A stretch of 32,184 nucleotides of DNA from assembly GCA_029210175.1 (NCBI GenBank), contig JARGPL010000023.1, positions 1-32,184 of the forward strand, in the 5' to 3' direction. A program made the position numbers and the translations under genes. Each line of letters opens with the position of its first letter. Position 1 is the stretch's first letter. Shown here piece after piece: positions 23,575 through 32,070 of this stretch. This DNA is from Minwuia sp. Its GTDB lineage: Bacteria; Pseudomonadota; Alphaproteobacteria; Minwuiales; Minwuiaceae. Under the pieces are notes generated by a model that worked only from the letters and a program-made list of their open reading frames with translations, had not been told where the DNA came from and searched no databases.

Positions 23575-24621
23575 CTACTGCGTGGTCGTGTGATGGATGG
23601 GCGCATCGGGGTAGAACGCGCTGTAGGCGAAGACGAAATCGACGCCGTGCAGCACGTCGACTTCCCTGCCGTCCTCCATCCGGGTGACGATGAAGTTGCC
23701 GACGTCACGGCCCTCCGCGATTTCCGGTGTGTCGAGGGCGGATGCCTGGCCCGGCTCCCAGCGGATCGTGGTGCCGTCATCCAGATGCACGACGCGATTC
23801 CGTTTCATGAAATCCAGGCTCCAGGCCCCGCGCTCCCCCAGGGTGACCACCCGCATCAGCGGCGGAATGCCTGACGGCAGGTCGCCACGGTACAGGAACG
23901 GACGCGACGAACTGTCATAGGCCTGATAGGGGTTGCCGCCGTAACTGCGGTAATGCTTGCCGTTGGGAACCAGTACCTGCGCCTCTGGCGCCCGCGCCCG
24001 GAACCGCGCCCAGGATTCCAGCCGTGACGGCAGCATTTTCAGGCGAGTCCCGGTCATCTCGCCGACGATGGCTTCGCCCAGAAACTGTTGCCACCAGCTT
24101 TCCGTCTGCCGGTCCCACATGACCAGATCGGACCGGCGCAGCTTGCCGGTGGTGCCGAAGTCCAGCACCTGATCACCGACACGCCGATCAAAGACAATGG
24201 CCGCATTGCACAGCGGACAGAAGGTAACGGACACCGGGACACCACCGATGGTGTCATTCGCGATCTCATGGAACATCAGAACCTGCAGCGGATAGGCCTT
24301 TGCCTCTCCGTTCACGATCAGTCCGATGACCGGTTCACGGTCCGCCAGAATGGCATTCGCTTCCGCGACGCCGACAAATGCGGGCTCATCGATCGGGGGG
24401 ATACCGTCGCGCGGTGGACCACCGTGCAGGATTTCGCCAAAGTCGACGGATGTCTTCGTGAAGTCCGTGTTCGGCCATTCCCGTTCCCAGTATCGGACAT
24501 ACTGTTCCTCGGTCTGGGCCAGCGTCTGGCTGCTGGTGGTGACCGTGGCCAGCGTCACGACGGCCATGACGGCACCAACCAGGCCAGAAAATGCGATGAA
24601 TGCAGACAGGGTGCGCCGCAT
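23575..24621 (-). CDS. DUF3179-domain exported protein
   Basis: The protein has 348 residues when started at ATG 24621, which follows GGGAGG at a good distance; an upstream in-frame start at 24732 is not supported. Residues 1-36 form a signal peptide (MRRTLSAFIAFSGLVGAVMA with a following ATVTTSSQTLAQT cleavage region). The rest is DUF3179: NGEAKAYPLQVLMFHEIAND, the FCPLCNAA motif with its CxxC pair, FGTTGKLRRSDLVMWDRQT and SWWQQF. DUF3179 proteins are exported or membrane-anchored and of unknown biochemical function. The cysteine pair may bind metal or form a disulfide. It is monocistronic, divergent from the dehydrogenase gene across 269 bp. Confidence 0.93.
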   Translation of the reverse strand: MRRTLSAFIAFSGLVGAVMAVVTLATVTTSSQTLAQTEEQYVRYWEREWPNTDFTKTSVDFGEILHGGPPRDGIPPIDEPAFVGVAEANAILADREPVIGLIVNGEAKAYPLQVLMFHEIANDTIGGVPVSVTFCPLCNAAIVFDRRVGDQVLDFGTTGKLRRSDLVMWDRQTESWWQQFLGEAIVGEMTGTRLKMLPSRLESWARFRARAPEAQVLVPNGKHYRSYGGNPYQAYDSSSRPFLYRGDLPSGIPPLMRVVTLGERGAWSLDFMKRNRVVHLDDGTTIRWEPGQASALDTPEIAEGRDVGNFIVTRMEDGREVDVLHGVDFVFAYSAFYPDAPIHHTTTQ

Positions 24622-24890
24622 GTGATCCTCCCCGAAAAGATCGGAACCTTGTATTTCAGCCAATCCTAAGCCTCGAAAAGCCCCGTTTCGACACAAGTTG
24701 CCGTGACGAGACCGCGAAACAATATTACGCAACCACGCGGTTAACGACTGAAATCACCCGCATTGAACCCGGCCCTGTTCGGAATCCTGCTAATTTCGGA
24801 AGGGCACGAGTTGTCGCTTGAAAAGGTGGTCCATGGGGGTGAGATGATGACGATCCTGCGACAAAAGCCCAGTACCCCAGGGAGGCCGTG

Positions 24891-25943
24891 ATGGCTGTCT
24901 TCAACGCACCCGATTTCGACAATCATGAAGCGGTCGTGTTCTGCAACGACCCGGAAACCGGGCTGAACGCGATCATCGCCATTCACGACACGACCCTTGG
25001 CGCCAGCCTGGGCGGTTGCCGTTTCTGGCCCTACGAAAATGACAGTGCCGCCCTGACCGATGCGCTGCGCCTGTCACGCGGCATGACCTACAAGGCAGCA
25101 CTGGCAAATACCGGTCGTGGCGGCGGCAAGTCGGTGATCATCGGCGATCCCCGTCAACTGGGAACGCCTGAGCTGTTCCGCGCCATGGGCCGTTTCGTGG
25201 AACGCCTCGGCGGCAGCTACATCATTGCGGAGGACGTGGGCACATCACCCGCAGACATGGCTCATGTCCGTCAGGAGACGGCCCATGTGGCCGGGCTGGA
25301 AGGGGCGTCCGGCGATCCGTCGCCAGCCACTGCGCTGGGCGTGTTCATCGGCATCCAGGCCGCCCTGAAACATCAGCGCGGCGACGATGATTTGAAGGGC
25401 GTGACCGTCGCTGTTCAGGGTCTTGGCCATGTGGGCTGGGACCTTTGTCGCCAGCTGCACGATGCCGGTGCCCGGCTGGTCGTATCAGACCTGCGTGACG
25501 AGATCACCGCGGAAGCGAAGCGCCGGTTCGGTGCCGCCACCGTGGGCATTGATGCCATCCACGCCGTGCGCGCCAACGTCTTCGCCCCCTGCGCCCTGGG
25601 TGGCAGCCTGAACGACCAGACCATCCCGGCGCTGAAGGCGAGCATCATTGCCGGATCGGCAAACAATCAGCTGGCCGAGGCGCGCCACGGTGATGTGCTC
25701 GCGGCGCGCGGTGTGCTGTACGCCCCGGACTATGTGATCAACGCTGGCGGCATCATCAACATCGCGCATGAAGGCGCTGACTATGACCAGGCGGCAGCCT
25801 TCGATCATGTGCGCAGGATCGGCGACACGCTGCGCCATCTGTTCAGGCGCGCTGACGCGGAACGGGTAACACCCAGCCTGATGGCAGACCGGTTGGCCCG
25901 GGAAGTGCTGGACAAGGCCGCCGGGCGATCCCTCGCCGCCTGA
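24891..25943 (+). CDS. Leucine dehydrogenase-type Glu/Leu/Phe/Val dehydrogenase
   Basis: This enzyme oxidatively deaminates branched-chain (or aromatic) amino acids to 2-oxo acids with NAD. It has 350 residues from ATG 24891, preceded by GGAGG (24881-24885); GTG 24888 is a weaker alternative. The N-terminal domain carries LGGCRFWPY and the catalytic Lys80 in GRGGGKSVI, at the same number as in Bacillus leucine dehydrogenase. AEDVGTSPADM and GDPSPATALGVF are family blocks. The Rossmann domain shows VAVQGLGHVGWDLC (GxGxxG), followed by NVFAPCALGGSLN and YVINAGGIINIA. It is a single gene. Leucine versus valine or phenylalanine preference cannot be read from sequence alone. Confidence 0.93.
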   Translation: MAVFNAPDFDNHEAVVFCNDPETGLNAIIAIHDTTLGASLGGCRFWPYENDSAALTDALRLSRGMTYKAALANTGRGGGKSVIIGDPRQLGTPELFRAMGRFVERLGGSYIIAEDVGTSPADMAHVRQETAHVAGLEGASGDPSPATALGVFIGIQAALKHQRGDDDLKGVTVAVQGLGHVGWDLCRQLHDAGARLVVSDLRDEITAEAKRRFGAATVGIDAIHAVRANVFAPCALGGSLNDQTIPALKASIIAGSANNQLAEARHGDVLAARGVLYAPDYVINAGGIINIAHEGADYDQAAAFDHVRRIGDTLRHLFRRADAERVTPSLMADRLAREVLDKAAGRSLAA

Positions 25944-26025
25944 CAGCGCTGGACGGCCGCATCTGAAACATTGACGTCTTGCCGTACGCATAGTCTGTTC
26001 CGCCAGTCACTTGGGGGAATTGATC

Positions 26026-26880
26026 ATGGCGTTGCAACGCAAGCTTCTGATGGTCGTGCTGGATGGCCTGCCCTGGCGCGCAGCACGTCGCCTGATGGGC
26101 AACCTGGAAGGCTGGGTCGACGCGGGGGAGGCGCGCGTCTGGCGCATGCGCTCGGTCCTGCCATCAACATCCGGCCCCTGCTATGCCTCCATCCATTCCG
26201 GCGTCCCGCCGCAGGTTCACGGCATCACGTCCAACCAGACAGTGCGCCGGGTGGATCTGCCCGATGTGTTCTCCACGGTCAGGGATGCGGGCGGTGTGAC
26301 CGGTGCCGTGACCCATTCCGACTGGTCGCGTCTGTTCAACCGTGACCCGTTCGATCCGGTGCGTGACATCGAATTCGATGATGACAGTCTGCCGATCCAG
26401 CACGGACGACTTCACACCATGATGGGCGAAAATCACGACAACCAGATGACGCCGAGCGATGTGGACCTGTTCGCGACCCTGACCAGCCTGGTCGGGCGCT
26501 TCGGCCTCGACTACGGCCTGCTTCATACCTGCACGCTGGATTCCATGTCGCATCGGTTCGGTCAGGACTGCAGGGAAATGGACCTCGCCTGCTATACGGT
26601 CGATGCATCCCTTGCCGGATTCCTGCCTGCCTGGCGCGCTGCGGGTTACGAGGTCATCATCTGTGCGGACCATGGCCATTCCGACCGGGGTCACCATGGC
26701 GGCAACGATCCGGACATGCGCGACTTCCCCGTCTATTACTTCGGCGACGGTCACGGCCCCGCCGATGACACACTGCTCAGTCAGCTGCAGCTGGCGCCAA
26801 CCATTCTTGCACGCCTTGGCCTGCCGCAGCCCGAGACCATGCTGGCTCAGCCGTTCCTGACTGACCGGAAGGATCGCTGA
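26026..26880 (+). CDS. Alkaline phosphatase/nucleotide pyrophosphatase superfamily protein
   Basis: The protein has 284 residues from ATG 26026, which follows a GGGGGA ribosome site. It has the metal-dependent phosphodiesterase layout: MVVLDGLPW (metal-binding Asp), then VLPSTSGPCYASIHSG with the Ser/Thr nucleophile region and GITSN, then a LDSMSHRFG block, then CADHGHSDRGHHGG supplying Asp and His metal ligands. No signal peptide is seen, which is unusual for alkaline phosphatases but known among NPP-like enzymes. The stop overlaps the next start (TGATG), so it is co-translated with the PaiB-like flavoprotein. Substrate unknown. Confidence 0.85.
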   Translation: MALQRKLLMVVLDGLPWRAARRLMGNLEGWVDAGEARVWRMRSVLPSTSGPCYASIHSGVPPQVHGITSNQTVRRVDLPDVFSTVRDAGGVTGAVTHSDWSRLFNRDPFDPVRDIEFDDDSLPIQHGRLHTMMGENHDNQMTPSDVDLFATLTSLVGRFGLDYGLLHTCTLDSMSHRFGQDCREMDLACYTVDASLAGFLPAWRAAGYEVIICADHGHSDRGHHGGNDPDMRDFPVYYFGDGHGPADDTLLSQLQLAPTILARLGLPQPETMLAQPFLTDRKDR

Positions 26881-27500
26881 TGTACCGCCCGAAACATTTC
26901 AGTGTCGATGATCCGGCCACCAGCCATGACCTGATCAGCAACAACGAATTCGGTCTGCTGCTCACGACAGGCGCAGACGGCGCACCGTTCGGCACCCACC
27001 TGGCGTTCATCATCGACAGGAAAGACGGCCCTAACGGCACCCTGCTGGGTCACATGGCCCGCGCCAACCCACAATGGCGGGATTTCGATCGCGCCCCCGC
27101 GCTGGCCGTGTTCTCCGGACCGCATGCCTATGTGTCACCGACGCTCTATGCCACCAGCCCCAACGTGCCGACATGGAACTATGCGGTGGTACACGCCTAT
27201 GGCACGGCGGAGGTGATTGCGGACCCGGCCGAGGTCTCGGCGCTGATGCGCAGGCTGACCAGCGGGTATGAGGGACCGGAGGGCTGGCAGTATGACGACC
27301 AGCCGGAGGAATACCACGCCGGCATGCAGAAGGGCATCGTCGCCTTCCGCATGCCCATCACCCGGTTGGAAGGCAAATGGAAGATGAGCCAGAACCGCAC
27401 GCCGGAAGATCGCGAAGGCGTTCGCGCCGCCCTCGCCCGATCCCCCGACGCCATGGCACGCGACGTCTCCGGCCTGATCCGTGGCCCCGATCAGGATTGA
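26880..27500 (+). CDS. PaiB-like FMN-binding protein
   Basis: The protein has 206 residues and fits the PaiB family of FMN-binding split-barrel proteins, some annotated as negative transcriptional regulators. Key blocks are [11 protein letters not shown] at the start, [35 protein letters not shown], the [14 protein letters not shown] block, [17 protein letters not shown], and near the end [20 protein letters not shown]. No DNA-binding domain is visible, so a flavin or heme-handling role is as likely as regulation. Its start shares one base with the upstream stop. Its last 10 bp overlap the convergent NIPSNAP gene. Confidence 0.92.
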   Translation: MYRPKHFSVDDPATSHDLISNNEFGLLLTTGADGAPFGTHLAFIIDRKDGPNGTLLGHMARANPQWRDFDRAPALAVFSGPHAYVSPTLYATSPNVPTWNYAVVHAYGTAEVIADPAEVSALMRRLTSGYEGPEGWQYDDQPEEYHAGMQKGIVAFRMPITRLEGKWKMSQNRTPEDREGVRAALARSPDAMARDVSGLIRGPDQD

Positions 27501-27835
27501 GGCTTGTTTGCCCCGATGATCTGGTCATGCGGTCCTGATGCCAGCTTCAGGAACGTCCGATCCTCCCGCAGCAGAAATTTCTCTCGCTGGGCAAAGGCAT
27601 AGTTCTCCTGCCCCAGGGGATCTGCCGCAAGGCGTTCGCGATAGGCCTCGTAGGCCGCCAGGCTTTCGATGTTGTAGACGCCGTAGGCGAGCGTCGAAGA
27701 GCCTTCGTGTGGTGCGTAATACCCCACAAGGTCCGCGCCGCACCGCGGGATGGCCTGGCCCCAGGTGCGGGCGTACTGCGCGAACGCGTCCCTTTTCGTC
27801 GGGTCGATCTGATAGCGGATGAAACAGGTGATCAT
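27491..27835 (-). CDS. NIPSNAP family protein
   Basis: A small protein of 114 residues with the ferredoxin-like dimeric alpha/beta barrel pattern of NIPSNAP proteins: [40 protein letters not shown], the [19 protein letters not shown] segment, [11 protein letters not shown]. The biochemical role of bacterial members is unknown. ATG 27835 has a GAGGAG ribosome site. It is transcribed divergently from the ArsR regulator 74 bp away, an arrangement seen with regulator-target pairs, so that regulator probably controls it. It ends in a 10-bp convergent overlap with the PaiB-like gene. Confidence 0.93.
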   Translation of the reverse strand: MITCFIRYQIDPTKRDAFAQYARTWGQAIPRCGADLVGYYAPHEGSSTLAYGVYNIESLAAYEAYRERLAADPLGQENYAFAQREKFLLREDRTFLKLASGPHDQIIGANKPQS

Positions 27836-27874
27836 GGGATACTCCTCTGATGTGTGCCGGGGGAGACTGACGCA

Positions 27875-27903
27875 TTGCCGGAGATGGGTGCTTCGGTTAT
27901 CAT
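27875..27903 (+). promoter_or_regulatory. Sigma-70-type promoter of the ArsR-family gene, apparently leaderless
   Basis: A -35 box TTGCCG (27875-27880) and a -10 box TATCAT (27898-27903) are spaced by 17 bp. Transcription would start at about 27910, the A of the ATG, so the mRNA would have little or no leader; no ribosome site is present. The TTCG-N8-CGAA inverted repeat over the -10 box could be the operator of the regulator itself. Confidence 0.55.
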
Positions 27904-27909
27904 CGAACC

Positions 27910-28596
27910 ATGAAAGAAGGACCCGATATTGCCCTGCTGGGTGCCATGATCGGTGACCCGGCGCGGGCCAACATGCTGATCGCGCTGATGAGCGGGAAGG
28001 CCCTGACGGCCACGGAAATGGCGTCGGAGGCCGGGATCACCGTGCAGACAGCCAGTTCCCACCTGTCGAAGCTGGAAAGCGCAGGCCTGCTGCAGCAACG
28101 CAAGCAGGGGCGGCACCGGTATTTCACCCTGGCCGACGACGATGTGGCGGAGGTGCTGGAATCGCTGATGGGCCTTGCCGCGCGGCGTGGCCTGATGCGG
28201 ACCCGCACCGGCCCGAAGGACCCGGCGCTGCGCCATGCCCGTGTCTGCTACAACCATCTGGCCGGCGATCTGGGCGTCCAGCTGTTCCACAGCCTGCGGC
28301 AGCGCGACCTGCTGGTCGGCAGCGAAACCGATTTCGCGCTTACCGATGCGGGACGCGCATTCCTTGACGACATGGGTATCGATGTCAGCGCGCTGGAACG
28401 CGAACGCCGTCCCGTCTGCAAGTCCTGTCTGGACTGGAGCGAACGGCGCACGCACATGGCAGGGGCCCTGGGCACCGCGATGCTGGAACGATTCATGGAT
28501 CTCGGCTGGGCCAGGCGGGTGCCGAAGTCCCGCGTCATCAGCTTTTCCCCGAAGGGGCAGAAGGCGTTCGAGGAACATTTCCCGACCATCAATTGA
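27910..28596 (+). CDS. ArsR-family winged-helix transcriptional regulator
   Basis: The protein has 228 residues. The N-terminal winged helix is clear: [17 protein letters not shown], the recognition-helix region [19 protein letters not shown], and the wing [12 protein letters not shown]. The C-terminal half, with [20 protein letters not shown] and FMDLGWARR, matches a long ArsR subfamily with a conserved CxxC-like pair in its ligand or sensing domain. The pair could be a redox or metal sensor; that is inference. It is divergent from NIPSNAP, and its promoter (27875-27903) suggests autoregulation. Confidence 0.93.
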   Translation: MKEGPDIALLGAMIGDPARANMLIALMSGKALTATEMASEAGITVQTASSHLSKLESAGLLQQRKQGRHRYFTLADDDVAEVLESLMGLAARRGLMRTRTGPKDPALRHARVCYNHLAGDLGVQLFHSLRQRDLLVGSETDFALTDAGRAFLDDMGIDVSALERERRPVCKSCLDWSERRTHMAGALGTAMLERFMDLGWARRVPKSRVISFSPKGQKAFEEHFPTIN

Positions 28597-28634
28597 CTGC
28601 GCTGCCCCCTCGACCTGACCGCAACGCCCCCCAT

Positions 28635-29927
28635 ATGGATGCCATGGAACATTCAGCATCCCGATGGAACCAGATCAGCGGCCGGATACCGAAGATGGGT
28701 CTCGCGCTGGTCCCAGCCCTGTTCACCCTGTCGTGTGCGGCAATCTCGCAGCCGCTGCCGCCGAACCATCAACCGGTGGGGCAGGCATTCCACATCCGTG
28801 CTGCTGACCTGCCGCCCCCCTATGCGACCGACAGTATTGCAAGCCCCGCCTATCGCGTTGACCGCCGCGCTGACGCAACGTTGAAAGTGCCGCCGGGGTT
28901 CAGGGCCGAGCTGTTTGCAACCGGCCTGTCGCACCCGCGCTGGATGGCCGTGGCGCCGAATGGCGATGTCCTGCTGGCTGAATCCCGCGCATCGCGGATC
29001 ACGCTGCTGCGGGATGCCGATGGTGACGGCAAGGCAGAGATCGTGACCACTTTCGCCGACGCTCTCGACAGCCCGCATGGCATGGCGATCCGCGAAGGCT
29101 GGGTTTACGTTGCCGAGGAAAATCAGGTGCGCCGCCTGCCCTATCGTGTGGGTGACCTGCAGGCGTCGGGAGACGCGGAAGATGTTACCGGACCGCGGGC
29201 GCTGGGTAACGGGGGTGGCCACTGGACCCGGAACCTGGTCTTCAGCCCGGATGGATCGCAATTCCATGTTGCCGTTGGATCCCGTGGCAATATCCAGGTC
29301 GAAGCGGAACCGCGCGCGACCGTGCAGCAGTTCAATGCGGACGGCAGCGGCCAGAAGACCTTCGCGACCGGCCTGCGGAACCCCGTCGGGATTGCGGTCT
29401 ATCCCGGCACCAATGACGTCTACGTGGTCGTCAATGAACGTGACGGTCTGGGCGACGGCCTGGTGCCGGACTATCTGACCCGCGTGCAGCCCGATGGATT
29501 CTACGGCTGGCCGTTCAGCTATATCGGCGCGAACCCGGACCCCAGCATGACGGGCATCAGGGACGATCTGGTCGATCAGACCATTGTGCCCGACGTCCTG
29601 TTCAAATCCCACTCGGCGCCGATCGGACTGGTCTTCTATACCGGCGCCCAGTTCCCGGCAGACTATTCGGGGGACGCATTCGTTGCCCTGCGCGGGTCAT
29701 GGAACGCGGCCACACCGACCGGGTACAAGATCGTCCGGGTGCCGTTTCGCGACGGACGCCCCGTCGGCAGCTACAGTAACTTTGCAACCGGGTTCTGGGT
29801 CACCGGCCCGGGACGGGCTGGCGTCATCGGCCGCCCGGCGGGTCTGGCTGTCTGGAACGACGGCAGTCTGCTTGTCGCCGACGACACGGGACGCGCCGTG
29901 TGGCGGATCAGCTATGTCGGCAAGTGA
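28635..29927 (+). CDS. PQQ-dependent sugar dehydrogenase/sorbosone dehydrogenase family protein
   Basis: The beta-propeller family oxidises sugars or sugar-like substrates in the periplasm, often with PQQ. From ATG 28635 the protein has 430 residues. The start is unsure: ATG 28644 and 28695 are also in frame and none has a clear ribosome site. A hydrophobic export segment (MGLALVPALFTLSCAA, from 28695) ends in a possible but imperfect lipobox. Propeller blocks include GLSHPRWMAVAPNGDVLLAE, the SPHGMAIREGWVYVAEEN region, GGGHWTRNLVFSPDGSQ, ATGLRNPVGIAVYPGTN, YGWPFSYIGANPDP and HSAPIGLVFYTG. It begins close behind the ArsR gene and ends 4 bp from the convergent tag gene. Confidence 0.9.
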   Translation: MDAMEHSASRWNQISGRIPKMGLALVPALFTLSCAAISQPLPPNHQPVGQAFHIRAADLPPPYATDSIASPAYRVDRRADATLKVPPGFRAELFATGLSHPRWMAVAPNGDVLLAESRASRITLLRDADGDGKAEIVTTFADALDSPHGMAIREGWVYVAEENQVRRLPYRVGDLQASGDAEDVTGPRALGNGGGHWTRNLVFSPDGSQFHVAVGSRGNIQVEAEPRATVQQFNADGSGQKTFATGLRNPVGIAVYPGTNDVYVVVNERDGLGDGLVPDYLTRVQPDGFYGWPFSYIGANPDPSMTGIRDDLVDQTIVPDVLFKSHSAPIGLVFYTGAQFPADYSGDAFVALRGSWNAATPTGYKIVRVPFRDGRPVGSYSNFATGFWVTGPGRAGVIGRPAGLAVWNDGSLLVADDTGRAVWRISYVGK

Positions 29928-29931
29928 CCCT

Positions 29932-30582
29932 TCAGCGCGCCCGATCCTTCAGGAATACCTGGCGCGCCGCTTCGACCGGGGCGCGTACGCAGCAGCCTTC
30001 CAGATGGTCGTTGACCAGCCCCATGGCCTGCATGAAGGCATAGGCGGTGGTGGGGCCGACGAACTTCCAGCCGCGCTTCTTCAGGTCCTTTGACAGGCGT
30101 TTCGAGGCGTCGGTTGTCGGGTTGGCCATCAGCGCGTCGTATGTCACCGGCTCAGGCCGTTCGGATGCGGGCGGCACATGCGCCCAGAAGAACCGGCTGA
30201 GACTGCCAGACTCTGCCACCATCTCGACAGCCCGGGCAGCATTGTTGATGGTCGCCTCGATCTTGCCCCGATGGCGGACGATGCCGGCATCGGCCAGCAG
30301 ACGGTCAATCTCGTCAGGGCCGTAGAGGGATACCTTGTGGAAGTCGAAGCCGTCGAATGCGGCACGGAAATTTTCCCGCTTGCGCAGGATGGTCAGCCAA
30401 CTGAGGCCCGACTGGAACCCTTCCAGGCAGATCTTCTCGAACAGCCGCGTGTCGCTGTCGACCGGCCAGCCCCATTCGGTGTCGTGATAGGCCTCATAGT
30501 CGGGCAGTCCGCCATGCCAGAAACAGCGGGGCCGTCCGTCCGCGCCCGGGACCAGCCCATCAGCCGGGCGATCACCGCTCAC
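29932..30582 (-). CDS. tag: DNA-3-methyladenine glycosylase I
   Basis: TagI removes 3-methyladenine from alkylated DNA. The protein has 216 residues with the family marks: RCFWHG (zinc-ligand Cys), YEAYHDTEWGWPV (His), FEKICLEGFQSGLSWLTIL (with the catalytic Glu), KKRGWKFVGPTTAYAFMQAM, and VNDHLEGCCVR carrying the last His/Cys ligands. The start is GTG at 30582, overlapping the upstream cobalamin adenosyltransferase stop as GTGA, so the two are co-translated. There is an N-terminal extension of about 18 residues compared with typical Tag proteins. Confidence 0.95.
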   Translation of the reverse strand: MSGDRPADGLVPGADGRPRCFWHGGLPDYEAYHDTEWGWPVDSDTRLFEKICLEGFQSGLSWLTILRKRENFRAAFDGFDFHKVSLYGPDEIDRLLADAGIVRHRGKIEATINNAARAVEMVAESGSLSRFFWAHVPPASERPEPVTYDALMANPTTDASKRLSKDLKKRGWKFVGPTTAYAFMQAMGLVNDHLEGCCVRAPVEAARQVFLKDRAR

Positions 30583-31142
30583 CGGTTCTTGCCCGGCACC
30601 CAGAGGACATCCGTCGCGCCATTGTCATTGACCACACGACCAAGCTGAAACAGGTGGTCGGACAGACGGTTGAGATAGCGCAACGCGGGCTCGCTCAGCG
30701 TCTCCGTCTCTGCCGCCCGCCAGGCAAGCCGCTCCGCCCGTCGCGACAGGGTCCGGGCCAGATGCAGGTGCGCCGCCCCGGCACTACCGCCCGGCAGGAT
30801 GAAGCTGCTCAGGGGGGCCAGATCGGCGTTCATGGCATCGATCTCGGCCTCAAGCCGATCCACCTGAGCGTCAACGATCCGCAGCGGCTCCCACTTGTAG
30901 CTGTCCGCATGCGGCGTCGACAGGTCGGCACCCAGATCGAACAGGTCATTCTGGATGCGCGACAGCATGGCATCCGGCTCCCCCCCCAGATGCAGGCGCG
31001 CCAGTCCGACCGCCGCATTGGTCTCGTCAACCGCGCCGTAGGCTTCCACCAGGACATCCGTCTTCGGACGCCGTGAGCCGTCGGACAGGGACGTCTGGCC
31101 CTTGTCACCGCCTCGGGTATAGATCTTTGTCAGCTTGACCAT
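30579..31142 (-). CDS. PduO-type cob(I)alamin adenosyltransferase
   Basis: The enzyme transfers adenosyl from ATP to cob(I)alamin to make coenzyme B12. It has 187 residues from ATG 31142, preceded by GAGGG; a TTG 15 bp upstream is less likely. The ATP-binding N-terminus KLTKIYTRGGDKGQTSL, the VEAYGAVDETNAAVG helix, the FILPGGS segment, ARTLSRRAERL, and LNRLSDHLFQLGRVVN are all diagnostic of the PduO/MMAB family. It lies 11 bp after the HIG1-type gene, a neighbourhood common in Alphaproteobacteria, and overlaps tag by GTGA. Confidence 0.95.
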   Translation of the reverse strand: MVKLTKIYTRGGDKGQTSLSDGSRRPKTDVLVEAYGAVDETNAAVGLARLHLGGEPDAMLSRIQNDLFDLGADLSTPHADSYKWEPLRIVDAQVDRLEAEIDAMNADLAPLSSFILPGGSAGAAHLHLARTLSRRAERLAWRAAETETLSEPALRYLNRLSDHLFQLGRVVNDNGATDVLWVPGKNR

Positions 31143-31153
31143 GTCAGCCCTCT

Positions 31154-31363
31154 TCAATCGTCGGTCAGAAAGGCGAGCGCGAGAAACAGGATCGCGAGCG
31201 CCTGAAACAGGATGCGCGCACGCATCAGCCTGTTGCTGTTGCGCTTCCCGAAGTCACTACCGCTGATCATGCTGATCACACCGGTTGCGAGGACAATCGC
31301 CACGGCAATGACCGACGCGATTGCGAGATATTCGAAGATTGCCATGGGGTCGATATAGCTCAT
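31154..31363 (-). CDS. Twin-transmembrane HIG1-domain small protein
   Basis: The protein has 69 residues with two hydrophobic helices (about 12-32, IASVIAVAIVLATGVI, and 50-66, ILFQALAILFLALAFL). They are joined by a basic loop containing SNRLMRARILFQ, the HIG1-type core motif. HIG1 proteins associate with respiratory complexes in mitochondria and alphaproteobacteria; the role here is inferred. The ATG at 31363 has no obvious ribosome site; ATG 31345 (MAIFEYL) is an alternative. It is followed 11 bp later by the adenosyltransferase gene. Confidence 0.9.
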   Translation of the reverse strand: MSYIDPMAIFEYLAIASVIAVAIVLATGVISMISGSDFGKRNSNRLMRARILFQALAILFLALAFLTDD

Positions 31364-31479
31364 TCAGACGGCCACGGAAATGTCGGCAAGGCGGACAATG
31401 GGACGCGCCATGCCAGACAGAACGATCGTATTCAGGCCACCCCGGCATCAGTCCAGACGCGCATGTGACACTTGACCGG

Positions 31480-32034
31480 TCATCCCCGCATGGGTGCGGT
31501 GAAATCCTTCTCCACCTCTGGCGGCGGACCAATATGTGCGGCAATCACGGTCAGAGTCAGACGGACAGCGGTCAGATGTTCCTGATCCTGCGCGTTCGCA
31601 TCGGTGTGACTGCAGAACGTCAGCACACGGCTCTCGCCGACACTCGCGTTCCCGACGGCGACACCATAGAGAAACCGGTATCCTGCATCGAACAACAGAC
31701 GATCAAGCGCCCGTGCCCCGTCGGACAGGTCCGAGCGTTCCTGCAGCGTGCCCGGGAACGCCGTGACCGGTTCCGTCTGCGCCCGAAAGTGAGCGATGAA
31801 CGGATCATCGGCGAACAGGTTCAGTTCCGTGTAGGACGCAAGAAAACCCGGATCCATGGAACTGCGCGCCCAGAGGGGCGTCATGTCCGGGCGCGAAAGG
31901 GCGCCGGCGGTCAACGCGACGCCACCCAATTCCGCGACCAGACCATTCGCCTTGTCCCAGATGGCCTCGGCATCGGTGAGACCATCAAAGGCCGTGATCA
32001 GTTTCCTGGCCTGAGCCTCGATCGAAGTTCCCAC
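31480..32034 (-). CDS. LuxR-like autoinducer-binding domain protein without an HTH
   Basis: The protein has 184 residues from GTG 32034, preceded by GGGGGAAG at the right distance; ATG 32052 lies upstream but has a poorer site. The sequence follows the N-terminal autoinducer-binding fold of LuxR regulators: IWDKANGLVAELGG, then DMTPLWARSSMDPGFLASY, ADDPFIAHF, and the FLYGVAVGN strand. It stops at about where the helix-turn-helix would begin, with EVEKDFTAPMRG. No HTH is seen in other frames after the stop. It could be a signal-binding decoy, a PAS/GAF-like sensor, or a gene that lost its DNA-binding half. Ligand unknown. Confidence 0.75.
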   Translation of the reverse strand: MGTSIEAQARKLITAFDGLTDAEAIWDKANGLVAELGGVALTAGALSRPDMTPLWARSSMDPGFLASYTELNLFADDPFIAHFRAQTEPVTAFPGTLQERSDLSDGARALDRLLFDAGYRFLYGVAVGNASVGESRVLTFCSHTDANAQDQEHLTAVRLTLTVIAAHIGPPPEVEKDFTAPMRG

Positions 32035-32070
32035 AGTTCTTCCCCCGCGCATTTTGCGGATATATTCCAC

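Noticed and set aside
22350-23780. 476-codon minus-strand open frame
   Set aside because: Crosses the esterase gene antisense and overlaps the starts and ends of both neighbours, which each have clear motifs.
24622-24890. Promoters in the divergent DUF3179/dehydrogenase region
   Set aside because: Several near -35/-10 pairs occur (for example TTGCCG with TATTAC), but the spacing is 19 bp or more and none stands out.
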